Below are positions 12,744-20,200 of a DNA stretch of 20,506 nt, piece by piece; the first letter of the stretch is position 1, and the number at the start of each line of letters is the position of its first letter. Where the stretch lies: positions 1 to 20,506 of the forward strand of contig JAFAFP010000112.1 of assembly GCA_023423415.1 (NCBI GenBank), written 5' to 3'. Under the pieces are notes generated by a model, which worked only from the letters and a program-made list of their open reading frames with translations, was not told the origin of the DNA and did not search any database. Origin of the DNA: Pseudomonadota bacterium (GTDB lineage Bacteria > Pseudomonadota > Alphaproteobacteria > Rhizobiales > Xanthobacteraceae). Made by a program: the position numbers and the translations under genes.

Positions 12744-14948
12744 TCACGCCGCTTCCTTCGCACCACCGCCGGCAAAGCGGCCGTAGAACGTCTCGCCCTT
12801 CGCCGCGAGATCGAGCAGCAATGCATTCGGCTTGAAGCGCGCACCGCATTTCTTATCCAGCCGCTCGCACAAAGCGACGAAATTCTTCACGCCCATCATG
12901 TCGATGTAGGACAAGGTGCCGCCGGTGAACGGGGCAAAGCCGAAGCCGAGGATCGAACCGACATCGGCCTCGCGCACGTCAGTCAACACCTCTTCCTCGA
13001 AACAGCGCGCTGTTTCCAGCGCCTGGATCGCCAGCATGCGCTGCTTCAGTTCATCGACATTGATGGTGTCGGGATCGAGCGCCCGCATCTGCAAGTCGGT
13101 GAGACCGGGCCACAGTTTTTTCGGACCTTTCTCTGGATAATCGTAAAAGCCCTTGCCGTTCTTGCGCCCAAGCCGGCCGTGCTTCTCCACCATCTCCTCA
13201 AGCAGCACCTTCTGCCGCGCGTCGACGGCATCCTTGCCGAGATCGGCTTCGGTGGCTTTCAGGATTTTCCAGGCCAGATCGACCGCTACCTCGTCATTGA
13301 GCGAGAGCGGACCCACCGGCATGCCGGCCATGCGGCCGACATTCTCGATCATCGCCGCCGGCACGCCTTCCATCAGCATCAGATGGCCTTCGCGGATATA
13401 GGTGCTGACCACGCGGGAGGTGTAGAAGCCGCGCGAGTCGTTCACCACAATCGGCGTCTTCTTGATCGTCCGCACAAAATCCAGCGCCCGCGCCAGCGCC
13501 TCGTTGCCGGTTGCCTTGCCGAGGATAATCTCAACCAGCATCATCTTCTCGACCGGCGAGAAGAAATGGATGCCGATGAAATGTGATGGATCTTTCGCCG
13601 TTTCGGCGAGCGATGTGATCGGCAGTGTCGAGGTGTTCGAACCGAATATCACATCCGGTACAACGGCCTGCGCTTTCGCAATCGCTTCCGCTTTCACCTT
13701 GCGATCCTCGAACACCGCTTCGATCACCAGATCGCAACCCTTCAGCGTTTCGTAATCGCTCGTCGGCGTGATGCGCGCCAGCACCGCATCGCGGGCCGCC
13801 GATGTCGCGCGGCCCTTGTTGATTTGATCGGTCATCAGCTTGTGCGAATGCGCCTTGCCCTTGTCGGCCGCTTCCTGATCGCGGTCGATCAGCACCACAT
13901 CGAGCCCGGCCTGCGCACTGACATAGGCGATGCTGGCTCCCATGAACCCGGCGCCGATGACGCCGACCTTCTTCAAATCGCTCTGCGGCACGTGCAGCGG
14001 ACGGCGCGCGCCCTTGTTCAATTCGCCCATCGACACGAACAGCGTGCGGATCATCGCCGCCGCTTCCTTCGAGCGCAGGATATGCGCGAAGTGACGCGAC
14101 TCGACCTGCAGGGCGAGATCGAACGGAAGCTGCAGGCCGTCGAACACCACCTGCAAAATCGCACGCGCGGCCGGATAGTTGTCATAGGTCTCGCGCCGAT
14201 AGATCGCGTTGGCCGGCATGAAGGTCATCAGCCCGGCCTTCGACCAGACGAGACCGCCGGGATTCCTGAACCCCTTCACATCCCACGGCGCTTCTGCTTT
14301 GCCGCCGGCCTTGATCCACTCTTTTGCGGTCTTCACGAGATCGGCGGCCGGAACCACATTGTCGATCAGCTTCATGCCCTTGGCGCGCGCCACCTTGAGC
14401 TGGTCGCCCTTGAGCAGGTATTGCAGCGCGTCGGCCGGCATCATCATGCGCGAGATACGCGTGGTGCCACCCGCACCCGGAAACAGGCCGATCTTGATCT
14501 CCGGCAATCCGACGCGTGCCTTGTCATTGTCGGCGGCAACGCGGTGATGGCATGCGAGCGCCAGTTCAAACCCACCACCAAGCGCGGTGCCATTGATCGC
14601 GGCCACCCACGGCTTGCCGCAGGTTTCGATGCGGCGATACAGCTGCGACAGCTTGCGGCTTTCCTCGAACAATCGTTTGGCCGCGGCTTCCTGCCCTTGC
14701 GACTTTACCATGTCGGCAAAGGTCGAGGACATCGCATTGAGCAGCGTGAGATCGGCGCCAGCGCAGAATGTGTCCTTGCCCGAAGTGATGACCACGCCTT
14801 TGACCGCCGCATCGGTAGACGTGGTCTCAACGATCTCGAACAGCTCCAGAATCGTCGCCACGTCGATGACATTCATCGACCGGCCTGGCGTATCCCAGGT
14901 TACGAGACAGATGCCGTCGCTGTCGGTTTCGAGCTTGAAATTGGTCAT
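12744..14948 (-). CDS. fadJ: Bifunctional enoyl-CoA hydratase / 3-hydroxyacyl-CoA dehydrogenase
   Basis: This 734-residue trifunctional-alpha-type enzyme performs the second and third steps of fatty-acid beta-oxidation: hydration of enoyl-CoA, then NAD-dependent oxidation of the hydroxyacyl-CoA. The N-terminal crotonase domain (about 1-200) shows 'FCAGADLTLLNA', 'AINGTALGGGFELALACH' and 'LPEIKIGLFPGAGGT', which carry the two catalytic glutamates. A linker leads to the dehydrogenase Rossmann fold near 325 ('VGVIGAGFMGASIAYVSAQA'), the catalytic motif 'GIHFFSPVEKMMLVEI' near 459 and 'NDSRGFYTSRV'. Two 3HCDH C-terminal domains follow. Length matches FadB and FadJ. It lies downstream of a thiolase gene with a repeat doublet between them. 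The FadJ versus FadB label is tentative. Confidence 0.93.
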   Translation of the reverse strand: MTNFKLETDSDGICLVTWDTPGRSMNVIDVATILELFEIVETTSTDAAVKGVVITSGKDTFCAGADLTLLNAMSSTFADMVKSQGQEAAAKRLFEESRKLSQLYRRIETCGKPWVAAINGTALGGGFELALACHHRVAADNDKARVGLPEIKIGLFPGAGGTTRISRMMMPADALQYLLKGDQLKVARAKGMKLIDNVVPAADLVKTAKEWIKAGGKAEAPWDVKGFRNPGGLVWSKAGLMTFMPANAIYRRETYDNYPAARAILQVVFDGLQLPFDLALQVESRHFAHILRSKEAAAMIRTLFVSMGELNKGARRPLHVPQSDLKKVGVIGAGFMGASIAYVSAQAGLDVVLIDRDQEAADKGKAHSHKLMTDQINKGRATSAARDAVLARITPTSDYETLKGCDLVIEAVFEDRKVKAEAIAKAQAVVPDVIFGSNTSTLPITSLAETAKDPSHFIGIHFFSPVEKMMLVEIILGKATGNEALARALDFVRTIKKTPIVVNDSRGFYTSRVVSTYIREGHLMLMEGVPAAMIENVGRMAGMPVGPLSLNDEVAVDLAWKILKATEADLGKDAVDARQKVLLEEMVEKHGRLGRKNGKGFYDYPEKGPKKLWPGLTDLQMRALDPDTINVDELKQRMLAIQALETARCFEEEVLTDVREADVGSILGFGFAPFTGGTLSYIDMMGVKNFVALCERLDKKCGARFKPNALLLDLAAKGETFYGRFAGGGAKEAA

Positions 14949-14970
14949 TGCGATCCTCGTCCCTTTTCTT

Positions 14971-15104
14971 ACCTCTCCCCGCCTGCGGGGAGAGGTCGCC
15001 GAGTGAAGCGAGGCGGGTGAGGGGCTCTTGCCAAATGAGAATCCCCCTCAACCGGCTCGCGCTTTTCGGCGCTTGCCACCCTCTCCCCGTGAACGGGCAG
15101 AGGG
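14971..15104. repeat. Composite inverted-repeat doublet (REPIN-like), copy 2
   Basis: The left unit opens with the hairpin acctctccccgc/gcggggagaggt (14971-14982 with 14985-14996) and ends with gggtgagggg. The right unit is inverted: it begins with cccctcaacc and closes with ccctctcccc/gggcagaggg (15079-15088 with 15095-15104, one mismatch). The order of elements matches the doublet at 12584-12742, with diverged sequence. It occupies most of the 166-bp gap between the thiolase and dehydrogenase genes, inside their presumed shared transcript. Confidence 0.72.
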
Positions 15105-15114
15105 AAGAAAAAAA

Positions 15115-16323
15115 TCAAACCCGCTCGATGATCGTCGCCGTACCCATGCCGGCACCGATGCAGAGCGTGACCAGCGCGGTGTTGAGATCGCGCCGCTCGA
15201 GTTCATCCAGCACGGTGCCGAGAATCATCGCGCCGGTGGCGCCGAGCGGATGGCCCATCGCGATCGCGCCGCCATTCACGTTGATCCTGTCATGCGGAAT
15301 ATCGAAAGCCTGCATGTAGCGCAGCACCACCGAAGCAAACGCTTCGTTCAGCTCGAACAGATCGATGTCGGCCACCGACATGCCGGCTTTCCGCAGCACC
15401 TTTTCCGTCACCGGCACCGGACCGGTCAGCATGATGCCGGGCTCCGAACCGATATTCGCAAAGGCCCTGATGCGCGCACGCGCCTTCAGGCCCGACGCAA
15501 CGCCAGCCTCGGCATTGCCGATCAGCACGGCCGCCGCGCCATCGACGATGCCCGACGAATTGCCGGCGTGATGCACGTGAATGATCTCTTCGACTTCCGG
15601 GTAGCGCTGCGTCGCCACCGCATCGAAGCCGCCCATCTGCCCCATCTCGACAAACGATGGCTTCAACGATGCCAGCGACTGCATGGTCGTGGACGGCCGC
15701 ATATGCTCGTCCTTGTCGAGCAGCGTAATCCCGTTCACATCCTTGATCGGGTGAATGGATTTCTTGAAGCGGCCTTCTACCCAGCTTTGCGCCGCCCGCT
15801 TCTGGCTTTCCACCGCATAGGCGTCGACGTCGTCGCGCGAGAAGCCGTATTTCGTCGCGATCAGATCCGCCGACACACCTTGCGGCATGAAATAGGTCGG
15901 AATGGCCGCCATCGGATCGGCGAACCATGCACCGCCTGACGCACCGATGCCGACGCGGCTCATCGATTCGACGCCGCCGCCGATGGTCATGTCGTGCTGG
16001 CCGGACATCACCTCGGCTGCGGCAAAATTCACCGCATCGAGACCCGACGCGCAGAAGCGATTGATCTGGATTCCCGGCACATGCTCGCCATAACCGGCTA
16101 GCAGCGCCGAGATGCGCGCGACGTCCCCGCCGGCTTCGCCGACCGGATCGACGCAGCCCATGACCACGTCGTCGACCAGCTCGGGATCGAGATTGTTGCG
16201 CTCGCGCAGTCCCTTCAGCACCTGCGAGCCGAGATTGACGGTCGAAACCTCGTGCAGCGAGCCGTCCGCCTTGCCGCGCCCGCGCGGGGAGCGAAGATGA
16301 TCATAGATGAAGGCGTCGGTCAT
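15115..16323 (-). CDS. fadA: Thiolase (acetyl-CoA C-acyltransferase)
   Basis: This 402-residue thiolase catalyses the last step of beta-oxidation, or runs in reverse to condense acetyl-CoA. The catalytic residues are all present: Cys91 in 'INRFCASGLDAVNF', His358 in 'GGAIAMGHPLGATGAM' and Cys388 in 'TLCIGAGMGTATIIE'. The ATG at 16323 begins 'MTDAFIYDHLRSPRGRGK', typical of the family. The open frame continues upstream to 16374, but that extension reads 'VVGSRLRGNDG', which is merely a translation of the dispersed repeat at 16341-16412. Its neighbour downstream is the dehydrogenase gene, so the two form a beta-oxidation pair. FadA or FadI cannot be told apart here. Confidence 0.93.
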   Translation of the reverse strand: MTDAFIYDHLRSPRGRGKADGSLHEVSTVNLGSQVLKGLRERNNLDPELVDDVVMGCVDPVGEAGGDVARISALLAGYGEHVPGIQINRFCASGLDAVNFAAAEVMSGQHDMTIGGGVESMSRVGIGASGGAWFADPMAAIPTYFMPQGVSADLIATKYGFSRDDVDAYAVESQKRAAQSWVEGRFKKSIHPIKDVNGITLLDKDEHMRPSTTMQSLASLKPSFVEMGQMGGFDAVATQRYPEVEEIIHVHHAGNSSGIVDGAAAVLIGNAEAGVASGLKARARIRAFANIGSEPGIMLTGPVPVTEKVLRKAGMSVADIDLFELNEAFASVVLRYMQAFDIPHDRINVNGGAIAMGHPLGATGAMILGTVLDELERRDLNTALVTLCIGAGMGTATIIERV

Positions 16324-16340
16324 GGCGTGTCTCTCTCCAC

Positions 16341-16412
16341 CGTCGTTCCCGCGCAAACGGGACCCCACAACCATCGCTGGTAGCTATGGGTCCCCGCTTT
16401 CGCGGGGACGAC
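16341..16412. repeat. Dispersed palindromic repeat doublet upstream of the thiolase gene
   Basis: The left unit (16341-16367, cgtcgttcccgcgcaaacgg then gacccca) is an imperfect inverted copy of the right unit (16387-16412, tgggtccccgctttcgcggg then gacgac). Each can also form its own cccgc/gcggg hairpin. The motif resembles a repeat that is very common in proteobacterial genomes and that gives the spurious peptides 'SRLRGNDG' and 'VVPAKAGTH' when translated. It ends 18 bp before the thiolase start. Confidence 0.85.
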
Positions 16413-16433
16413 ACCCAAATTCAGCGTAGCGAC

Positions 16434-16439
16434 ATTATA
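16434..16439 (-). promoter_or_regulatory. Consensus -10 box, candidate thiolase/dehydrogenase operon promoter
   Basis: TATAAT reads on the minus strand about 111 bp upstream of the thiolase ATG. No recognisable -35 is found at 16-18 bp. If used, the leader RNA of about 104 nt would contain the repeat doublet at 16341-16412. A plus-strand TATAAC at 16448-16453 lies close by, so divergent promoters are possible. Confidence 0.33.
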
Positions 16440-16535
16440 CGCAGACATATAACAGTCGGTTCCCATCCTTTGCAGACAAGCCCGCCGCTTTTGTGATGGC
16501 CGTCTTTTTTCCGATGGCCCACCCGAGGGCGAGGC

Positions 16536-16541
16536 TATACA
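16536..16541 (+). promoter_or_regulatory. Possible -10 box immediately upstream of the ABC-F gene
   Basis: TATACA ends 9 bp before the ATG at 16551. If used, the transcript would start at or within a few bases of the start codon and be nearly leaderless. No good -35 is present and no Shine-Dalgarno precedes the ATG. Confidence 0.22.
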
Positions 16542-16550
16542 CCCCGCCCC

Positions 16551-18359
16551 ATGGCACCCCTGATTCAACTCCGTGACATCGCCCTCACCTTTGGCGGCAC
16601 CCCGCTTCTCACTGAGGCCGAATTGCAGGTTTCGGCCGGCGAACGAGTCTGTCTGGTCGGCCGCAACGGCTCGGGCAAATCGACGCTGCTGAAGATCACC
16701 GCCGGCATGATCGAAGCCGACCGCGGCAGCCGGTTCGTCCAGCCGGGTGCGACCATTCGCTACCTGCCGCAGGAGCCGGATTTTTCCGGCCACGCCACCA
16801 CCCTGTCCTATGTCCATGCCGGGCTCGCGCCGGGCGATGACGACTATCAGGCGAAATATCTGCTCGAACAACTTGGCCTGACCGGCGAGGAAGACCCCGC
16901 CCACCTTTCGGGCGGTGAGGCGCGGCGCGCTGCCCTGGCGCGCGTGCTTGCGCCTTCGCCCGACATTCTTTTGCTGGACGAGCCGACCAACCACCTCGAC
17001 CTCACCACCATCGAATGGCTGGAAAGCGAATTGAAGAGCCGCCGCTCGGCTCTGGTCATCATCAGCCATGACCGCCGCTTTCTCGATAATCTTACGCGGG
17101 TGACGGTGTGGCTCGATCGCGGCAAGACGCGCCGCCTCGAGGTCGGCTTCAAGGATTTCGAAACAAAGCGCGACGAGATTCTGGCCGAGGAAGAACTCGA
17201 ACAGCACAAGCTGGATCGCAAGATCGTCGCCGAAGAACACTGGGTGCGCTACGGCGTGACCGCCCGCCGCAAACGCAACGTTCGGCGCATGTCTGAACTG
17301 CAGGCGTTGCGGAAAACCCGGCAGGACTATCGCGGCAGCCTCGGCAAGGCGGAGATCACCGCAGCGGAGGCCGACAAGTCCGGCACGCTGGTGATCGAAG
17401 CCAAGAATATTTCCAAGTCTTTCGACGAACGGCCGATCGTCAGCGACTTCTCGACCCGCATCAATCGCGCAGATCGCATCGGCATCGTCGGGCCGAACGG
17501 CAGCGGCAAGACCACATTGCTGTCGATGCTGACCGGCACGCTCGCACCCGATTCCGGTGCGGTGCGGCTTGGCACCAATATCGAGATGGCGAGTCTCGAA
17601 CAGGATCGCGACAGTCTCGATCCCAACTGGACACTGGCCGAAGCATTGACCGACGGCAAAGGCGACACCGTCAGCATCGGCGGGCAGACCAAGCACGTCG
17701 TCGGTTACATGAAGGACTTCCTGTTCAACCCCGAACAGATCCGCACGCAGTTGCGAGCGCTGTCGGGCGGTGAGCGCGGCCGCCTGATGCTGGCGCGCGC
17801 GCTGGCGCGGCCCTCGAACCTCCTCGTGCTGGACGAGCCGACCAACGATCTCGATCTCGAAACACTGGATGTGCTGGAAGAAACGCTCGCCAACTATTCC
17901 GGCACCGTCATTCTCATCAGCCATGACCGCGATTTTCTTGATCGCGTTGTCAGCGCAGTGATCGTGCCGGAAGGTGACGGACGCTGGAACGACTATGCCG
18001 GCGGCTATTCCGACATGCTGGCGCAGCGCGGCGCGGACATCGCCTCGACCAAACCTGCGCGCAATGGAGCGGCGAAGGAATCCAAGTCCGCTGCAGAACC
18101 GGCGTCAGCCAAGCCGAAGAAGAAGCTCAGCTTCAACGAGAAGCACGCGCTCGACAATCTGCCGAAGCAGATCGCTAAGCTGGAAGCCGACATCGGGACG
18201 TTGCAGAAGAAGCTCGACGATCCCAACCTCTACGTGCGTGATCGCAACGCATTCGATGCCGCGATGGAGGCCATCTCCAAGGCCCAGACCGAACTCGCCG
18301 CGGCGGAAGAGAAGTGGCTGGAGCTGGAAATGCTGCGTGAGGAGGTCGAAGGGGCTTGA
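16551..18359 (+). CDS. uup: ABC-F family ATPase, Uup type
   Basis: This 602-residue soluble ATPase has two ABC domains and no transmembrane segments, the ABC-F plan of ribosome-associated translation factors. Domain 1 (about 4-240) has Walker A 'GRNGSGKS' at 37-44, signature 'LSGGEARRAALARVL' and Walker B 'ILLLDEPTNHLDL'. A linker rich in Arg/Lys/Glu (about 205-265, the P-site tRNA interaction motif region) joins it to domain 2 (about 283-500) with 'GPNGSGKTT', 'LSGGERGRLMLARAL' and 'LVLDEPTNDLDLE'. A Lys/Ala-rich linker leads to a C-terminal coiled coil (about 525-600), characteristic of Uup. Uup affects precise excision and ribosome function in Escherichia coli. The ATG at 16551 starts directly with 'MAPLIQLRDIALTFGG'. 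A 534-codon open frame on the opposite strand is a shadow. Confidence 0.93.
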   Translation: MAPLIQLRDIALTFGGTPLLTEAELQVSAGERVCLVGRNGSGKSTLLKITAGMIEADRGSRFVQPGATIRYLPQEPDFSGHATTLSYVHAGLAPGDDDYQAKYLLEQLGLTGEEDPAHLSGGEARRAALARVLAPSPDILLLDEPTNHLDLTTIEWLESELKSRRSALVIISHDRRFLDNLTRVTVWLDRGKTRRLEVGFKDFETKRDEILAEEELEQHKLDRKIVAEEHWVRYGVTARRKRNVRRMSELQALRKTRQDYRGSLGKAEITAAEADKSGTLVIEAKNISKSFDERPIVSDFSTRINRADRIGIVGPNGSGKTTLLSMLTGTLAPDSGAVRLGTNIEMASLEQDRDSLDPNWTLAEALTDGKGDTVSIGGQTKHVVGYMKDFLFNPEQIRTQLRALSGGERGRLMLARALARPSNLLVLDEPTNDLDLETLDVLEETLANYSGTVILISHDRDFLDRVVSAVIVPEGDGRWNDYAGGYSDMLAQRGADIASTKPARNGAAKESKSAAEPASAKPKKKLSFNEKHALDNLPKQIAKLEADIGTLQKKLDDPNLYVRDRNAFDAAMEAISKAQTELAAAEEKWLELEMLREEVEGA

Positions 18360-18368
18360 CCGCGCTTG

Positions 18369-18450
18369 CGTAGGGCGGGTTAGCCGAAGGCGTAACCCGC
18401 CGACACGCGTAGAGAAAAAGGCGGATGACGCTGCTCTAATCCGCCCTACG
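18369..18450. repeat. Dispersed inverted-repeat doublet (cgtagggcgg family)
   Basis: The outer arms cgtagggcgg (18369-18378) and ccgccctacg (18441-18450) are perfect reverse complements. Inside, the left unit folds as ggcgggtta/taacccgcc (18374-18382 with 18393-18401) and the right as ggcggat/atccgcc (18420-18426 with 18439-18445). This family is known as a frequent intergenic repeat in proteobacteria. It fills the gap between the convergent ABC-F and YqaA-like genes. Confidence 0.85.
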
Positions 18451-18458
18451 GGTAAGCA

Positions 18459-18896
18459 TTACACAAACCCCAACGTCACCAGCGCCAGCACCGCATAGCG
18501 CGCGGTCTTGGCGATCGTTACCAGCAGCAGAAAGCTCCACAGCGGTTCGCGCAGCACGCCGGCCACCACCGTCAACGGATCGCCGATCACCGGCGCCCAG
18601 CTCAGCAGCAACGACCAGCGGCCATAGCGGTGATACCAGCCTTGCGCCTTTGTCAGCATCTCCGGCGAGACCGGAAACCATTTGCGGTCGCGGAAACGCT
18701 CGACGCCACGGCCGAGCATCCAGTTCACCAGCGAGCCGAGAATGTTTCCGGCACTCGCCACGGCGACCAAGAGCCATGGCGCGTAATTCCCCGTCACCAG
18801 CAATCCGACCAGCGCCACTTCCGAATGCGCCGGCAGCAGCGTCGCGGCGATGAAGGCCACCGCGAACAGCCCGGCATAAGCGGCAAGATCGATCAC
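18459..18896 (-). CDS. yqaA: YqaA/DedA-like (VTT-domain) inner-membrane protein
   Basis: This small membrane protein (145 residues from the GTG start) has the VTT/SNARE-associated fold of YqaA-type DedA relatives, which are linked to lipid scrambling or membrane homeostasis. It shows re-entrant and transmembrane segments: 'LFAVAFIAATLLPAHSE', 'VALVGLLVTGNYAPWLLVAV', the conserved 'GNILGSLVNWMLGR', 'SWAPVIGDPLTVVAGVLREP' and a C-terminal hydrophobic helix. Length matches YqaA. The GTG at 18896 overlaps the upstream flavoprotein stop as GTGA, so translation is probably coupled. The frame continues upstream to 18968, but those residues are Arg-rich and lie inside the flavoprotein gene. Confidence 0.86.
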   Translation of the reverse strand: MIDLAAYAGLFAVAFIAATLLPAHSEVALVGLLVTGNYAPWLLVAVASAGNILGSLVNWMLGRGVERFRDRKWFPVSPEMLTKAQGWYHRYGRWSLLLSWAPVIGDPLTVVAGVLREPLWSFLLLVTIAKTARYAVLALVTLGFV

Positions 18897-20134
18897 GCGG
18901 ATGCTTCCGCGCGTTCGGCCAGCCAGCGGGCCGCGCCTTCGCCGGCCGCGACGCCGGTGGCAAAGCAAGCCTGCAGCAGATAGCCGCCGGTCGGCGCCTC
19001 CCAGTCCAGCATTTCGCCGGCCAGAAACAAACCGGGTCTGCGCTTCACCATGTAATCGTCGTCGAGTTCGCCAAACGAGACGCCGCCGGCGCTTGAGATC
19101 GCGCGCGCAATCGGCGCAACGCCGGTCAATCGCACCGGCAGCGCCTTGAGCTTCGCAGCCATGTCATCTGGCGTCAGTGTACCAAGTTTGCCTTGCATCA
19201 CTTCCTGCGCGAGCGCAATCGCAACGGGCGAAAGCGAAAGAGATTTGCGCAAGCGGCTCGACAGCGATTGCTTGCCACGCGGCACGCCCAACCGTTTCGC
19301 GGCTTCCGTCGCCGACATGTCGGGAAGCAAATCGATTGTGAGGATGGCTTCGCCGGAATTCTCGATCGCCGTTCGCAGCGCCGCCGACAGCGCATAGATG
19401 CCGCCGCCTTCAATTCCGGTTTGCGTGATCATGGCTTCACTGCGCGTCGTCACACCATCGAACGACAACGCGACACGCTTCAGCGGCTGTCCCGCGTGCC
19501 GTTGCAAATGCTCCGACCACTCGGCAAGAAAGCCGCTATTGGCGGGACGCAAATTCGAAACATCGATGCCCTGCTGCCGCAGAATCTCGACCCAGCCGCC
19601 ATCCGAGCCGAGCCGCGGCCAGCTTGCGCCGCCCAGCGCCAGCACGGTTGCGTCGGCTTCGATTCTCACGAGGCCGTCGGGTGTTTCGAACAAAAGCCCA
19701 TTGTCTGCATCCCAACCGCGCCAGCGATGCCGAAACGCGACTCGGACGCCCATGTCATCGAGGCGTCGCAACAACGCCCGCAGCAGCGGCGAGGCTTTCA
19801 TCGCCTTCGGAAACACCCGCCCGCTGGTGCCGACAAAGGTCGGCTGATCCAGCTCCTCGCTGAACGCACGCAGGCGCGCGGGCGGAAACGCTTCGATCGC
19901 GCGGCGCAGATGTCCTTCCGCCGCACCGTAACGCGCCAGAAAGTGCGGCAAATCCTCCGAATGCGTGAGATTGAGACCGCCGCGTCCGGCCATCAGCAGC
20001 TTGCGGCCGAGTGACGGCATCCGCTCATAGATGACAACGCGATGACCGTGGCGCGCCAGCGTCTCGGCCGCCATGAGGCCAGCGGGGCCGCCTCCAATCA
20101 CCGCGACAGAAGAGACGAGTTTCGTTGAGTGCAT
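18893..20134 (-). CDS. HI0933/TIGR03862-type FAD-dependent oxidoreductase (YhiN-like)
   Basis: This 413-residue flavoprotein resembles the HI0933/YhiN family, close to TIGR03862. The N-terminal FAD Rossmann motif is 'VAVIGGGPAGLMAAETLARH' (about 11-30), followed by the acidic residue of 'VVIYERM' and the family motif 'GRKLLMAGRGGLNLTHSE' (about 43-60). A central domain carries 'ATVLALGGASWPRLGSDGG'. The C-terminal FAD contact is 'GLFLAGEMLDWEAPTGGYLL' near 370-390. The substrate is not established for the family. The ATG at 20134 has no strong ribosome-binding site. It overlaps the YqaA-like gene by 4 nt at its 3' end. The LivF-type gene on the same strand ends 66 bp before it. Confidence 0.9.
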   Translation of the reverse strand: MHSTKLVSSVAVIGGGPAGLMAAETLARHGHRVVIYERMPSLGRKLLMAGRGGLNLTHSEDLPHFLARYGAAEGHLRRAIEAFPPARLRAFSEELDQPTFVGTSGRVFPKAMKASPLLRALLRRLDDMGVRVAFRHRWRGWDADNGLLFETPDGLVRIEADATVLALGGASWPRLGSDGGWVEILRQQGIDVSNLRPANSGFLAEWSEHLQRHAGQPLKRVALSFDGVTTRSEAMITQTGIEGGGIYALSAALRTAIENSGEAILTIDLLPDMSATEAAKRLGVPRGKQSLSSRLRKSLSLSPVAIALAQEVMQGKLGTLTPDDMAAKLKALPVRLTGVAPIARAISSAGGVSFGELDDDYMVKRRPGLFLAGEMLDWEAPTGGYLLQACFATGVAAGEGAARWLAERAEASA

Positions 20135-20200
20135 CCACGGTCATTGCCAAAACTTTGACCATAATGGCAAGCGTGATCGGGGTGCGCATGACAGCACCTG

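Noticed and set aside
13824..15020. 398-codon open frame antisense to the dehydrogenase, and a similar frame at 15028-15939 antisense to the thiolase
   Set aside because: Both are His/Arg-rich shadows with no recognisable motif, opposite genes with all their catalytic residues.
15079..15114. Terminator after the thiolase gene
   Set aside because: On the transcribed strand the T-run comes before the hairpin, not after it, so it does not act as an intrinsic terminator and the dehydrogenase may be co-transcribed.
16324..16374. N-terminal extension of the thiolase to 16374
   Set aside because: The added peptide is the translated repeat (SRLRGNDG-type). The ATG at 16323 matches the family start.
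16320..17924. 534-codon open frame antisense to the ABC-F gene
   Set aside because: It overlaps the well-supported uup gene and its low-complexity composition is that of a high-GC shadow. Its tail at the left end reads 'VVPAKAGTH', the translation of the dispersed repeat.
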